From Pelecanus crispus (Eukaryota > Chordata > Aves > Pelecaniformes > Pelecanidae), in contig NC_134653.1 of assembly GCF_030463565.1 (NCBI RefSeq), forward strand, positions 33,293,150-33,357,149: a stretch of 64,000 bases of DNA. Direction: 5' to 3'. Shown one piece after another: positions 36,041 through 48,000 of the stretch. Under the pieces are notes generated by a model. The model made no database searches. It had not been told where the DNA came from and was given only the letters and a program-made list of their open reading frames with translations. The position numbers and the translations under genes were made by a program. Within the stretch, counting starts at the first letter, position 1, and every line of letters begins with the position of its first letter.

Positions 36041-39000
36041 CTGCGCGGGGAGGAGGAAGCAGAGAGTCAGCGCTGGCGGGGGGGCTGTCCCGTGCAGGGG
36101 GTGGCACGGCCGCTTTGGGGACACGTCCCCCCCGAGCCCTACCTGCGGACGACGGCCTGTCCTCCCACACGCGGTTGGTGAGGGGCGTCCTCCGGTTGCA
36201 GTCCCCCTCCGAGTGCACCGAGGAGACGGAGGGCGGCCGCTCGCCCGAGGACAGACCCGGCGCCGGGGACTTGGCCTTGCGGCTGTTGGGTCTGGCAGCG
36301 ATCTTTGGCTTCCCCCCTCCTCCTGCAAAGAGAAGCGCCCGCTTGTCACCCGGCTTGCTGCGACGGGGTTCGGGGGCGGCGGGGGGCGGGGAGGGGGTGC
36401 GGGTACCCAGCGCTTCCCTTTCAAGAGCTTGCAAAAATGGCTGGTGGCAGGAGCAAAGCTCACCCTGGGGGCCCGTGGCGGGGAAGGGCGATGGGGCGAG
36501 CTCTCCGCAGCGGGGCAGGAGGGCGGCTGCGGCGGCGCGAGGGGGTTGCTGTCCCCTCCTGTGCTGCTCTCGGCTCTGGGGGTCGATGCCACCGACCGTC
36601 CCGTGGAGCGGAACGGGGGCAGGAGCAGCCCCTCAGTTTTGGCTGGGCTGTTTCTCCGTGGGGTCGGCTCGCAGCCGGCTCGTGGCTCAGCCCACCAACA
36701 CGGGTCAAAGGACGGGAGCTCCGGGTGCCGCTGTGCAGCCGGGTTGGCAGGGAATCACAGAATTGTTTAGGTTGGAAAAGACCTTTAAGATCATCCAGTC
36801 CAACCATTAACCTAACACTACCAAGTCCACCGCTAAACCAATTAAGGGTAGAGTAATAATTTCATGTTTCCTGGCTTGGTAGCTGGATTATTTTTTAATG
36901 GAAGTAAAAACTAGGAATCATTAAGGTTGGAAAGGCTCTCTAAGATCATCAGGGACCCCCCGGGAGCTATGTGGGCACAGGAGCCCCGAGCACATTCCCC
37001 GTTCCCGTGGTCTACATGGCTAGGATGGTCTTTAGTAAGTTTTTACAGCAAGATCCCGGTGATGTTTAGCCACTTTTTAAAAGGTTTAAAGCCAAAATGG
37101 TCTCTGCTGGGTAGGTTAGCCTGGTTAAAACTGGGAGGGGGGGCTCCCAAAGCGGGAGGGATGGATGGGCTCTGCATCCCACCCTGCCTGCCTGGGCAGC
37201 CTCCGCCGGGCGTGGGGAAGCGTGGCTGGAGGAAGCTGCTGGTTTCATGCAGGAGCCAGAAAAGCTTTTCTGCCACAAGCTGAAGAGCGCCTGGTCTGAG
37301 CTGCCCCGGAGGGAGGTGCATGCGTGCCCCCAGGACCCTGCTCCTCAGCTTCGGGGGCTCCGTGCCCAGGCTGCCGAGGGCGACTCCCGGCACTGAGTGC
37401 CGGGCTCTGCGCAGGGTGCTTGCAAGAGGCAATCTGCCCTTTGCAAGCGCGTGGGGGACAAACGCTCACCCCCACCCATCCCTGGTCCCCCTCCTCTCTT
37501 CCTTAACTGGGGATCTGCACAACAACTCTCCTCGCTCTGCTCAAGCCTCCCCCGAAGCCGGGCAGACCCTGCCGCGGTGCCCAGCCGGCTCTGCAAGCCC
37601 CGCCGGAGCCCACCAGGCAGCTCACCCCCAGTCCTGCTCTCCGACGTTGTCCCCCATCTCTCTCCCCTTCAGCCCCCTTAAGCTCTCCCTCTTGCTCCAG
37701 GCACCCCCAGGTCACATCCAACCCTCCGTCCCAAGCCGGAGCCTGCCCCGACACCCCCCGAGCCCAGGGTGGGGAGGGAAAGGCGACCCTGCTCCATGTC
37801 CCCCCGCGCCGGCCCTTTTCAGCTCCTTCCCCTATTTCCAGAGCAGCGATCCCGCCCGGGGTTTATGGACAGTTTGGGGTGGCTATTTAAGTTTATGGCT
37901 TCAGGTTTTTGGGTGTGGGAGTTCCCCCCCAATAAACCTTTCCATGGTGTAAAAAAAAAGAAAAAAAAAGGAAGAGGAGATATTAAAAACCAGCAAACGG
38001 GGAAAGGAGCACAGTCAGTGGTTTAGAGAAAGCAACAGCACCTTCGGAGACTATTAAATTAACGTCAAACAAGACCAGGATTAATCAGCGGATTCACAAA
38101 GCTCGAAGCTGGGGGGAGGGAGGGGAGAAAAGAAAACCAAAATGAACAAAAATGGGGGGGGGGGGGGAATAAATCCACCCACAAAAGGGGAAATATAAAG
38201 GCTGAGAATTAATAACACAGAGAGAGCGAAGGTGGAGAGGGCTGCAGACCTGGCAAGGAGCGCACGTCCTCGTTTCGTCCATCAGCAGGAGTTATGGGCA
38301 TAGCAGCGGGCAGGCTTGCACTGGCATTCAGAGAGTTAAAAGCATTGGCACTGAGAGGTGAGCGCTCTTCCCACTGCTCGTCATATTTACCCATTAGGGC
38401 TTTCCTAATTATTGCCTCCAACCCCATGTTGGTACTGGAATTCTCTTGGACCGACTGGCTCCTACAACTGATTAGCCCTGGGAGATAACGGGAGGGGGAG
38501 GAGAGAGGGGACGGGAGATGGGGGGGAGCCAAATGAGAAGAAAGATGGGGGGACGGGAAAGGGGAGAAAGGAGACAAGGGAGAAGGGAAGAAACAAACAG
38601 TCAGCACATTCTCGCAAAGCAACAAACTTTGTCATCTTGTTCTTTAAAGCGCTGCGATGCACCCGTCCTCCTCCTCCTCCCCGCTCCATCCCGCCCCAGG
38701 GCTTGGCAGGGGCTGGCGGTGGGATGGGATGGGACTCACTCTGGGATCTGGGTTTCTGGGGTGCTGCAGGCGGGCAGGGTTCCCTGGGGCCGAGGGCTCG
38801 GAGGATGGGGGGAAGGGGTCTTTGCCGAGCCTTGGGGAGCGACTGCAAGAAGAGGGGGGGCTGCGCCAGGCTCGGCATGGGGGCAGGAGTCACCCGGATG
38901 TGGGGTCCATACGGAGGCACACACAGATCAAACGTCGGTGTGTCAGGAGTTTGGAGGCCGGGGCAGCTTCCCATGGAGGAAAAGCCAGGGAAGGAAGAGG

Positions 39001-42000
39001 GGGCACCCCACAAAAACACCTGCTCGGGAAGAGGTGCCTGGATTTGGCCCTGCATGAGGGGTGGCGAACGCAGGCAGCCCCTGGACGAGGGCACGCAGCC
39101 TGCGGGCTGCCTGCGCGGGGTCGGGCTACGCCGGGGAGAGACTTTCTGTCCCTCCTCGTGCTCTTTGCAAGCCCCCTGCCCATGGTCCCAGCCCGCTCCC
39201 TTCCTCCCCCTGGGCCGGGTGCCCGCTGCGGACCAGGGCCCCTTCCCGGGCTGAGCCGCGGCTACGGGACAGGGTGCAGAGGCGAAGTGGCGTGTCCGCG
39301 TGGTTGTGAGTCTCAAGCCATGCAGTTATGGTGCAGCACCGCACAGGGACCAGAGGGCACTAGGCTCAGCCACGCCACCGTCATTCCCAACGCGGCCGTA
39401 ACAGGGAACAAGCAAGGGCAAAATACAGACACAAAACACAGCAGGCCGGTGAGGGAAGACCCACCGGCAGCCTCCCCCCGCTCCCCAGCTCACCCCATCC
39501 TGGGGTGTTCGCGCTGGGATCGCTGCCCCTCCGCTTGGAAAGGGACGGATCCGGGGTTTGCTCGTCTTCCTGAACGGGCAGGGTCTCTCCCGGTCCCCTC
39601 CAGCCAGACCCCGGCCCTCAGCTCCCCGCGCTCTTGCCTTTACCCCTCCCTCCAGCACAGCAGGAGCAGCTTTAATCAGGGGAGGCTCTCAGCAGTTTGG
39701 GCCTCACCCCCCCGCCAGATTTTGTCTGCTGCGGACCCCTGGGTCCCGGCTGGCTGCACCCTCTCGTCCCGGCTGCCGACGTGAGCCCGGCTGCTTCTCC
39801 CGAACACGTCGGCACCGGTGAGCGGTCTTACACCGCTGACGGCTGTCCCTGGCCCTCCTACCGCACGAAGACCTTGCCCACAGCACCTCCTTCCCGGGGT
39901 TGTGGGAAAGTTGCCGTTCCTCCTACTTAAAAACTAACCACCTGAAGGCGTTCCTGCTGTAGGAGAGCATTAATACTTCATCAGTTAAGTACCAATTAAT
40001 ACTCCTCAATGAGGATTCATTTCACTCGTGTGTGTGCCCACCCGGACATCGCCGCAGCAGGTGGCAACAGCTCAACAGCCTTCGCGCCGTCCTTCTCCCT
40101 CGGGCTGGTCTCTGTCCTGTGCCGGGGAAGCCCATGTTGGCCGCCCAACTCCCCAAGGCCGCCTTCCGCCTCTCTTTGCCAAAATCCCCTCCTTAAGCTG
40201 CTCCCTCTCCTCCTTTCCCAGCCGGGCTGGAAGCCGCAGGCGCAGCAGAGCTGGGGAGGGTGCAGTGCCCCTGGGGAAGCTCCTAAGCCGCCATTTCAGC
40301 CCCTGCGTGGTGGTCCTCAGGCTGAGCACGGGAAATACATCTCCATGGGCGCCTGGGGGAGCACCCTGAGCTCTTCGCAGCACCCCTTCTCCCTGAGAGC
40401 AGGGGGGCTCTTTGGGGGCTGGGGTACAGCCCCAGGTGTTAGCCAGCGAACCCCTGGTTAGGTGGGCCGGCAGGTTAATGCTGGTTAGGGCTGGGGACTC
40501 GCTAAAGCCCACCATGGCTGCCTGCAGCAGCGCTCAGATACCACCACCAAAACTGCTCCTCTGGAGCCTGAAACGCTCCACCCGCCGGGAGCCGCCCCGT
40601 GCGCAGCAGCAGAGGTCCAAGCGCTCCGGCCACAAAGCCCTTCTGCGTGGCACCGGCTGCACCACCACGGCCGGACGCGGCCACCAGCCACGGTCTCCTC
40701 CCAGCTCCTGAGGAACCAGTCAACCCACGCTTTAAGCACCCGGAGCGCTGAGCATGCTGCCGGCACCCCTGTGCCCGAGCACCCCATCACCTCCTGGACA
40801 ACACCTCCTCTCGGTCCTCAGCCAGCGCCGGTTTGCCCGACGCTCACCGTTCAAGGCTACGGGGAGCTGCTCTCACCCCAGTTTGCTTTTGCCACCGGCT
40901 CCTGCAGCCTGCCCAGCCCGCGGTGGCACGGAGCCCGTTTCCCACCCTCACGTTCCGTTTCGCCGCTGCCCTCCTACCCGTCTGTGGGCGACCGCAAGGT
41001 CCCACCAAGAGCAGGGTGCTCTCTCCCGAGCGTGACGTCCACCTCGCTATATAGTTTAACCCTCTGTTGGTATCAGATGGCCAACCCTTGCTTGGCTTTT
41101 AACCTCTCCTCAAACTCTGCCAGGCTTTCCGAGGAATTACACTACTGTCTCCAACTCAACAGCGGGGAGTTACGGTGTGTCCCGAGGCTCCCAGCAACTG
41201 TTACGTGCGGTTCTTATGGCAAAAGGAAAAAAGGAGATGCTTAAATCTATTGAGTGTCCTGCTCTCCGTGGCTGTGAGCCCTGTAGGGAATGAGGTATGG
41301 TACAGGTATATGGGAGAGTTACCTGCTCCGGTAATCGCCGGCATATTGAAAATCTCTGTTCCAGGCTGCCCAACATCTGGAGGAAAACAAAGAAGCTCTT
41401 CAGTACGGAGAGCAGCACGTGCAGGCTGGCGGTAGGGAGGGACCTGCCGTGCCAGCCACGAGGAGCTCCTGGTGTCCCCGTCACAGCACCCGGGCTGACA
41501 GTAGCCCACCTCCCCCAGGCACGGGGGTAGGTCTGTGGGTGCCGGCTGGGACCAGGAATAATTGCCTTTGGGAGAACCGCAGCGGGCATGTCTCGCCAGC
41601 TGGGAAAGGGCAGAAAAGCAGAGCCCAGAGAGCCAGGGAGATGCCTTAGTGCTCAGCGCTGACCTCCGTCCCTCCAGCCCTTCGGATTACGAGCTCCGTG
41701 AAGTTAAACCCTCTCTCCTGCCTACAGGATTTCCAAAGGCTCCAATCCCCACATCCAGGGAGCGGGTCTGGGCAGTGGGGAGGGCGAGGAGGAGAAATGC
41801 TAAATCAATATTTTCCCTCTTAGCTGAGCTGTTTGCCTTGGATATCACTTTCCTTAGAATAACAAAAATTCTCATCAAATAAGGTGTTTCCTATTTCTAT
41901 ATATTTTCCCTTGATAAGGGAGAGTGCGGAAGGTCACGGGGTTCAGCCACATGTCCCCAAAGGGGCATAACAATACTGTTGGCTCATGGTAACATCATCC

Positions 42001-45000
42001 AGGAGACGAGACAGCTCGGTCCCTCTTATCCGATGCAGCTGTTGTAAGATGGATTCAAATTGAATTAGTATTGACTGTATAATGCTGGGCTAAATTAAAT
42101 TATGATCCTATCTACTCTATTAGCGGTTAATGAATGAATGGGCTGAATTTCTAATATAAGCCAGCCTGGTTAGTTTTACAGAGCTATACCAATATTGATG
42201 TAGGGCTTAAAGTAACATCGGGAGGAGACGCATCTTAAGGAGGAAGGATTCAGCTTGGCCAGCCATTCATTAAAATATCAATTGCTCTTAAGTCTCCTCC
42301 ATGCTGGGCTCATTATTTCCTTCCTATTGAGGTTATCTGGTGCGGGTGGGATTCACAGCCCCAGAGCAAGGAGACAAGGGGCTGGGAAGCCTCCCATCAC
42401 CTCCGCAGATGCACACAGCCACTGCTGGTACCAGCACGGCTCATCCCAGGAAGCATCTGGACCTCGCGCTTCCCAACAAACCATGGCACAATGCAGAGAG
42501 CGCTGCCTGGGAGCTCCCAGCCCTTAACACAGCAGCACCCGTTCCCAAATCTTTGCTTCCTGTGTCCTCAAGGCTTTCCACCCCCCCCCCGCTGCCCCAC
42601 ATTCGCCTCGCCACGTGTCCTTACTGTACTCCGTTTCATTTTTGTTGGTCGTGCTGAGCTTCTTGATGATCTCCTGTTTCTTGGACTTCACCATGGCAGA
42701 GTTGCTCTCAGTCAGCTTGCTGAAGAAAGCCGGAGGCTGAGTGTTGTTTCCCGGGGACTTGGACCCCATCCTGCGAAGCAAAAGACTGTTGGAAACCTCT
42801 GCAACGTCCGGCGCACAAAGTCCTACCTAGAGAGACTCTCCCCTCAGCGTAAGTCCTCAAAATCAGCCTGGGGGCTCCTGAGATACTCGGGATCTCCAAC
42901 CTTTCTCCCTCCCCCTACCATAAATGTACCACACGGTGTTGAAAAGCCCCTACAAACAGAGAGTGATCCGGGATGTGACATTGCTTTTGGCTGCAAGAAA
43001 AGCAGCCTGGGCCGGGGCGAACGTGGGGATGAGGGGAACGTTCCCAAGCTGTCTCCACCGTCCCCTCCCTTGGCGTTACCTCTGGTCTATCTGCTCGCCC
43101 TCGCGGTACAGGATCGGGTACGTGGCGCTCTTGGCGTGCTCCGATTCTCCCACGCCGTCTGGTGGAGAGACTGGCTCGATACAGTTGTCCGACCCGCTCC
43201 CGGCCGAGGCTTTGCTCTGCTCTGGGGACCTGGGGATAGCGATGGGGAGATGCAATCGATTTATTGCAACATCCTCTGTCTCTGCACAGCAGCCTGGGGT
43301 CGGGGAGGACTGAAATAGGTTTCCTACAGCAGGGGGAAAAAAAAAGCCAAACCTTCCACACCCCTGTGGGCTTACGGCGCCTTTTAACGCGAGCTGGAGG
43401 AAGAGCACAGCTTGGGCATTTTTCTGCACCGCAGGCATGCGGAGCAGGACTGAGGCGAGTCGTGGCCCAGATTTCCAGGCAGCGGGCCAGCCGGCAGGCG
43501 CCCCAAATACAGCTGCCCACGGCAGGACCAGTCCTGGGACTTGCTGGCTCAGCCCAAGTGTCCCTCGCTGGCAGGGACACAATCCCTGCGGAGGGCTGGG
43601 ACGTTAACCTTTTGGGTACGTGGCTTTTGATTCTCCATCGTATTTGCAGACGCAGGGGAGGGCAGCACCTGCCACCTCCCACCCACCTTGTCTGGGGCCG
43701 TGCAGGGGCTCGCTGGCTGCGGGCGACGCATCCGGGGCTGGGGCAGCCCGGACAGGACCGAGCAGCCCCCTGATGCCTGCCCGTGGCCAGCGCCTGGGAG
43801 TCGGCCAGGCTCAAGTCCGCGAGGAATTCCTCACGGCAAGTTCTGGGAATTTACGTCTTTGTTCTTTCTGTGGTTTCTTTTTTTTCTTTCCCCCCACTTT
43901 TTTTCATCTCTGGGTGGCCAGGGCTGGGCTCTCTCCCCTAATGTTAGAAAGCCAATTCTAGCACCAGGCAGAGCTGGGAGTAATAATCCCATTTACTGAC
44001 AAGGAACTACTGGTCTGGAGACACCACTCTTTCCTGGATGCATCTGGGTCTCTGGTGGTGTTTGGGTGGGAGGACAGACCCCATTCTCACACTTCCCATT
44101 TTTTAGTTCTGTACAACAGCAATCAGACCTGCCTTGCGCTGGTATCAGCACGAGGATTTGAAGGTGACTAAAAGAAATACAGGTGGTGCCTGAAATGGAT
44201 AGTTGCAGTTGACACAGCACATGTGTCTTACAAGCTTCCAATTCACTGGCAGTGATGAAGATAAAATTAACACATTGCTTTGGGTTTTTTGGAACCATCT
44301 GTAGTCTGAAAGGTCACTGCACCGTGATCTGCCAGGGACTGAAGACAGTGACAGGACAAGAGGCAATGGGCACAAACCAAGACACATGAAATCCCACCCC
44401 AACACAAGAAAATGCTTTTTTACTGTGCTCAAATGCTGGTACAGGTTGCCCAGAGAGGTGTTGAAGTCTCCATCAGTGGAGTTACTGAAAACCCAGCGGG
44501 CCGTGGCCCTGGGCAACCTGCTCCAGCTGACCTGCTTGAGCAGGGCGTTGGGCCGGATGATCTGGAGAGGTCCCTTCCCACCTCAATGATTCTGTGACAC
44601 CGCCCAGATTGGGAAGGGGATCACGCACAGACTCTAAGGGGGTCTGGAGAGCATCTCTAGAACAACAGGAATGGCAAGAGAGGCACCACCACAGGAGAAA
44701 AATGCCCAGATCAGAAGGCAATTTTACACTCTGGGCCACGTAAGCAAGCGATCCATCTGAGCCCCGAGCTGGGGAGCATAAATTCAGCAATGCCAAATGC
44801 CAGCCTGCCCTATGCACCGCCTTACCAGGGTACCAGGTAGCCAAGGGCACCCACCCAGCTCCTCGCCCTGGGTAGCCCTGGTCTGTCTGAGCAGAAATCT
44901 ATCTGCACCAGCTTTGGTTGGACTCTCTGACCTCACCTTTTGCCACCTTCATTCTGCGGGGAGATCCTGGAGGCTGCCGCGTGCTCCTGCTGCTGCAGAT

Positions 45001-48000
45001 ACGCCTCGCTGGGGGTGCGGCGCAGGTCCAGCACGGGGCACGCGGCCCCGGGGAAGGAGTACACCGGCGTCTGGATGTGGGAGTTGAGCTGCTGCGGGTG
45101 ATGGCGTGTGTAGTCCTGCGTGATGACCTCCTAGAAGAAGAAGAAGAAGCCCCCGAGTCAGAAATAGAGTTGTTTTCTACCTCTTGTTTTGATGGGCTCA
45201 ACGAAGACAGGGCAAGCAGGAGGGAATTAGGCTGGTTTGTCCCTGTGGGGATGTAACGTCTGCCTCCTGCCTGCAGCAGCTCTCGTGATGGGCTTGCTGG
45301 GGCTGCAAACACCCAGGCTGAAGAAGCCTGATGCACCCTGCTCTCTCCAGCCCCCAGCCAGGGGTGCTGAGGTGTCTAGCATCGCTCCCAGCCCTTCCCC
45401 ACCAGACATGTTTCATATCAGCTCTTCCCTCCTCCCCAAAGCCCCAGTGCGAAGGCGAGAATGAGCTTAATTACGCTGATGTGCTGGGCCAGCGTGACCA
45501 CCCGCTGGTTCATGCCCTTGATGCTCTGGCTGGACTGCAGGGGCTGGCACTGGGGCTGGGGGCCGTCGGGCTGCCGGAGGTGCTGCAGGTGGGCTGCTTC
45601 GGGAGCCGAGGCCTTCAGCGAGCCTGGGGGAGGCACGAAGAAGAGAGCAGGTGTGAGATGATGTCTGTGTCCCCTTCCTCGAATGCCATCCTGGCACAGC
45701 ACTGGGGCACAGCGAGCAAGAGCTGGGTGACGAAGCCTCCCCATGCCAGCTCGGGCTCTCCTGTGCCAGCTGGCACTGCCAGCCCCTGCCCTCACCTTGC
45801 TGTTTCTGCCTCAGGTCATGCTCCCCGTGCCCTTTCTCTGTATCCTGAAGCAGCTTGGCCCCTTTCTCATGGGACAGGCTGGGCGAGCTCACAGGACTCA
45901 CTGCTTCCATCCGCTCAGGGCTGTAGCCTCCGTGAAAGCCTGAGGAAATGGGAGAAGGGAGTTAAAACCAGGAGCTTGCTTGGCTTTTCCCTAGTGCTGC
46001 GGCAACCATTGCTTGCGGGTAGAGTCACGCGTTCAGCAAAAGGGGGAAAAAAGAGATGAGGGAAGACCTGGCAGGTCATATGGCAGGGACCCCCGGAGCC
46101 ACCTCTGATGTCCAGCTGTGATGGCTGCAGTAAAGAGGTGATGTCTCATTTCTGCAGAGCTGGACACTCAGCAGCTCACGGTGCCAGCACGAGAGTCAGG
46201 AAGCAAATTCAACCACTGTAGGTTCACAACTTGTTCCCCCACCTTTCCCCCACCTACTGAAACAGAAAAATAAAACCCCTACTATGCCAGGAGAGAAAGC
46301 AACGCTCTGCAGGAGTGGAGGTGGCTGCAGGGGACATCTCAAATGCTTTACAAAGAAAAGCCTCAAGCCCAGCACGGCCAAGAGCAGGGACTTGAAAATA
46401 GGGCCTGCAGACTCCAGATCCTGCTCCAGAGACAGCAGACGTGCACACCACAGGGGCAAAAAGGCTTCTTGACCGTTCTCTGCCTTTTAAGCCCTTTGCA
46501 TGGACTCAGGCTGCATCAAAGCAAGCAGAGCTGGAATGAGGGACCACCATTCCTTCAACAGAGAGGGTAAACTGAGGCATGGACGGGTTATGTTTCCACA
46601 GACCAGAGGTGGAGGAGAGAGGATTCCTGGAGGAGGCACATGCTGCCTCTCGCCAGCTAAGCACGTTTGGTAACGCTCACGACTTTTGCCTCCACAGACC
46701 TTTACCCTCCTAATGCTCGATTCCTAGAAACCGCCCACTGCAGGCAAATCTGGCAGGCGACCCACAGCGCTGCTGGGGAGGGTCCCCGGTGCCCAGGCAC
46801 GGACATGCTGACTGTGCGCGTACCCGGGGCATGGGTAGGGGAGGACCCCCGTGGAGAACCTCCCTGTGCCAGGGATGGGGATGCAGCATCCCCCATCACC
46901 CCATGCATGCCAGCACCGAAGGGACCACGCTTCAGATCCACCCAAGATGAAGTGTCCTGGTCTGGAAAGATCCCTAACCAACAGTAAGTCCTGGGGAACA
47001 CCAGCTCCTTTCTGTAAGCTCATGGCCATAGAAAAGTTGCCCCTGTCCTCCGCAGCATGACAACACTCAGCCGGAGGAAACACTGGTGCCAGGGAAAAAG
47101 GCAGAGGAAAAGCTCAGCCAGGCAGCGTACCGCAGCCAGAGGCACATCCTTGGCCCTGGAGCACGCTGCTGGAAGGGGCTGGGACCACACACGACCAAGT
47201 GGTGGGACGAGTGGGTTGGGATGTAGTGGCGAGAGCAGCTCTCCTCCCCTGGCCATGCTGCTGTGTCCCTTCCACCCTTGGGTTACAGGAAGGGGGGCTG
47301 TGTAGCAACCCCCAGTGCTGACGGCCAAGGCAGATGCTTCAACTTGAAGAAGGGGTCCCATCAAATCCCCGCAGGCTGCCTGCTGCTTCCCTATGCTGGT
47401 GGGGGAGCCTGGATGAATGCTCTGGGTGAAGGCTGGTCCCATCAACAATGACCTAGACCGTGAATCCAGCCCCCTCCCTGCAATTCCTTCTGGAGAAACT
47501 TATCCCAGCGCTTTTGTGTTCTACATGAGATTGCTGTTACGTGGTTCCTGTGGTCTGCTCAGGAAATGGCTGCCGAGCATGGCTGGGCTGGGCTGAGCAA
47601 TCCCTGGACAGCCCTGCCCGTGTTGATCTTCTGTGCAGCATCCAGCACCAGGACCCTGAGTGAGGTCACCCCAAGCGAGGGGACCCCATTTGAGCTGCGT
47701 CACGCAGCAGCCCGCAAAGCCCTCTGAGATCCTGCGTGCTCAACAGCACAACCGTGAGTGGGGAGGCGCGCGTCTGATGGGCAGCAACCCTGTCCTGCTC
47801 CCAGTTCTCTGCTTCGCTCGTTTGATTTATTACCCATAACTGTTCCTTACAGACTGCCTAGGAATTTCTAATGATGGGGAAATCAGAATTAGCAAATTGC
47901 TATTGTCTGTAAAAAGCAATACCAGGAACCGAACAACGTTTGCAAAACAGGACTTGGCAACGGGAAAAAATAAAAGAGGGGGGGAGAAGGGAAGATCCCT

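Larger units (their letters stand above)
36323..38249 (-). other. NCOR2: NCOR2 intron between window exons 20 and 21
   Basis: 1.9 kb with two CR1 ends (36757-36850, 36911-36950) and a G14 run at 38154-38167. Confidence 0.85.

Noticed and set aside
35604-36770. + strand open frame of 388 codons
   Set aside because: It is antisense to the last two NCOR2 coding exons and their GC-rich intron; composition is Gly/Arg-rich with no domain, and it starts in an A-rich UTR tract.
38657-39784. + strand open frame of 375 codons
   Set aside because: It lies in a GC-rich NCOR2 intron, with overlapping open frames in other phases as expected by chance, and no family motif.
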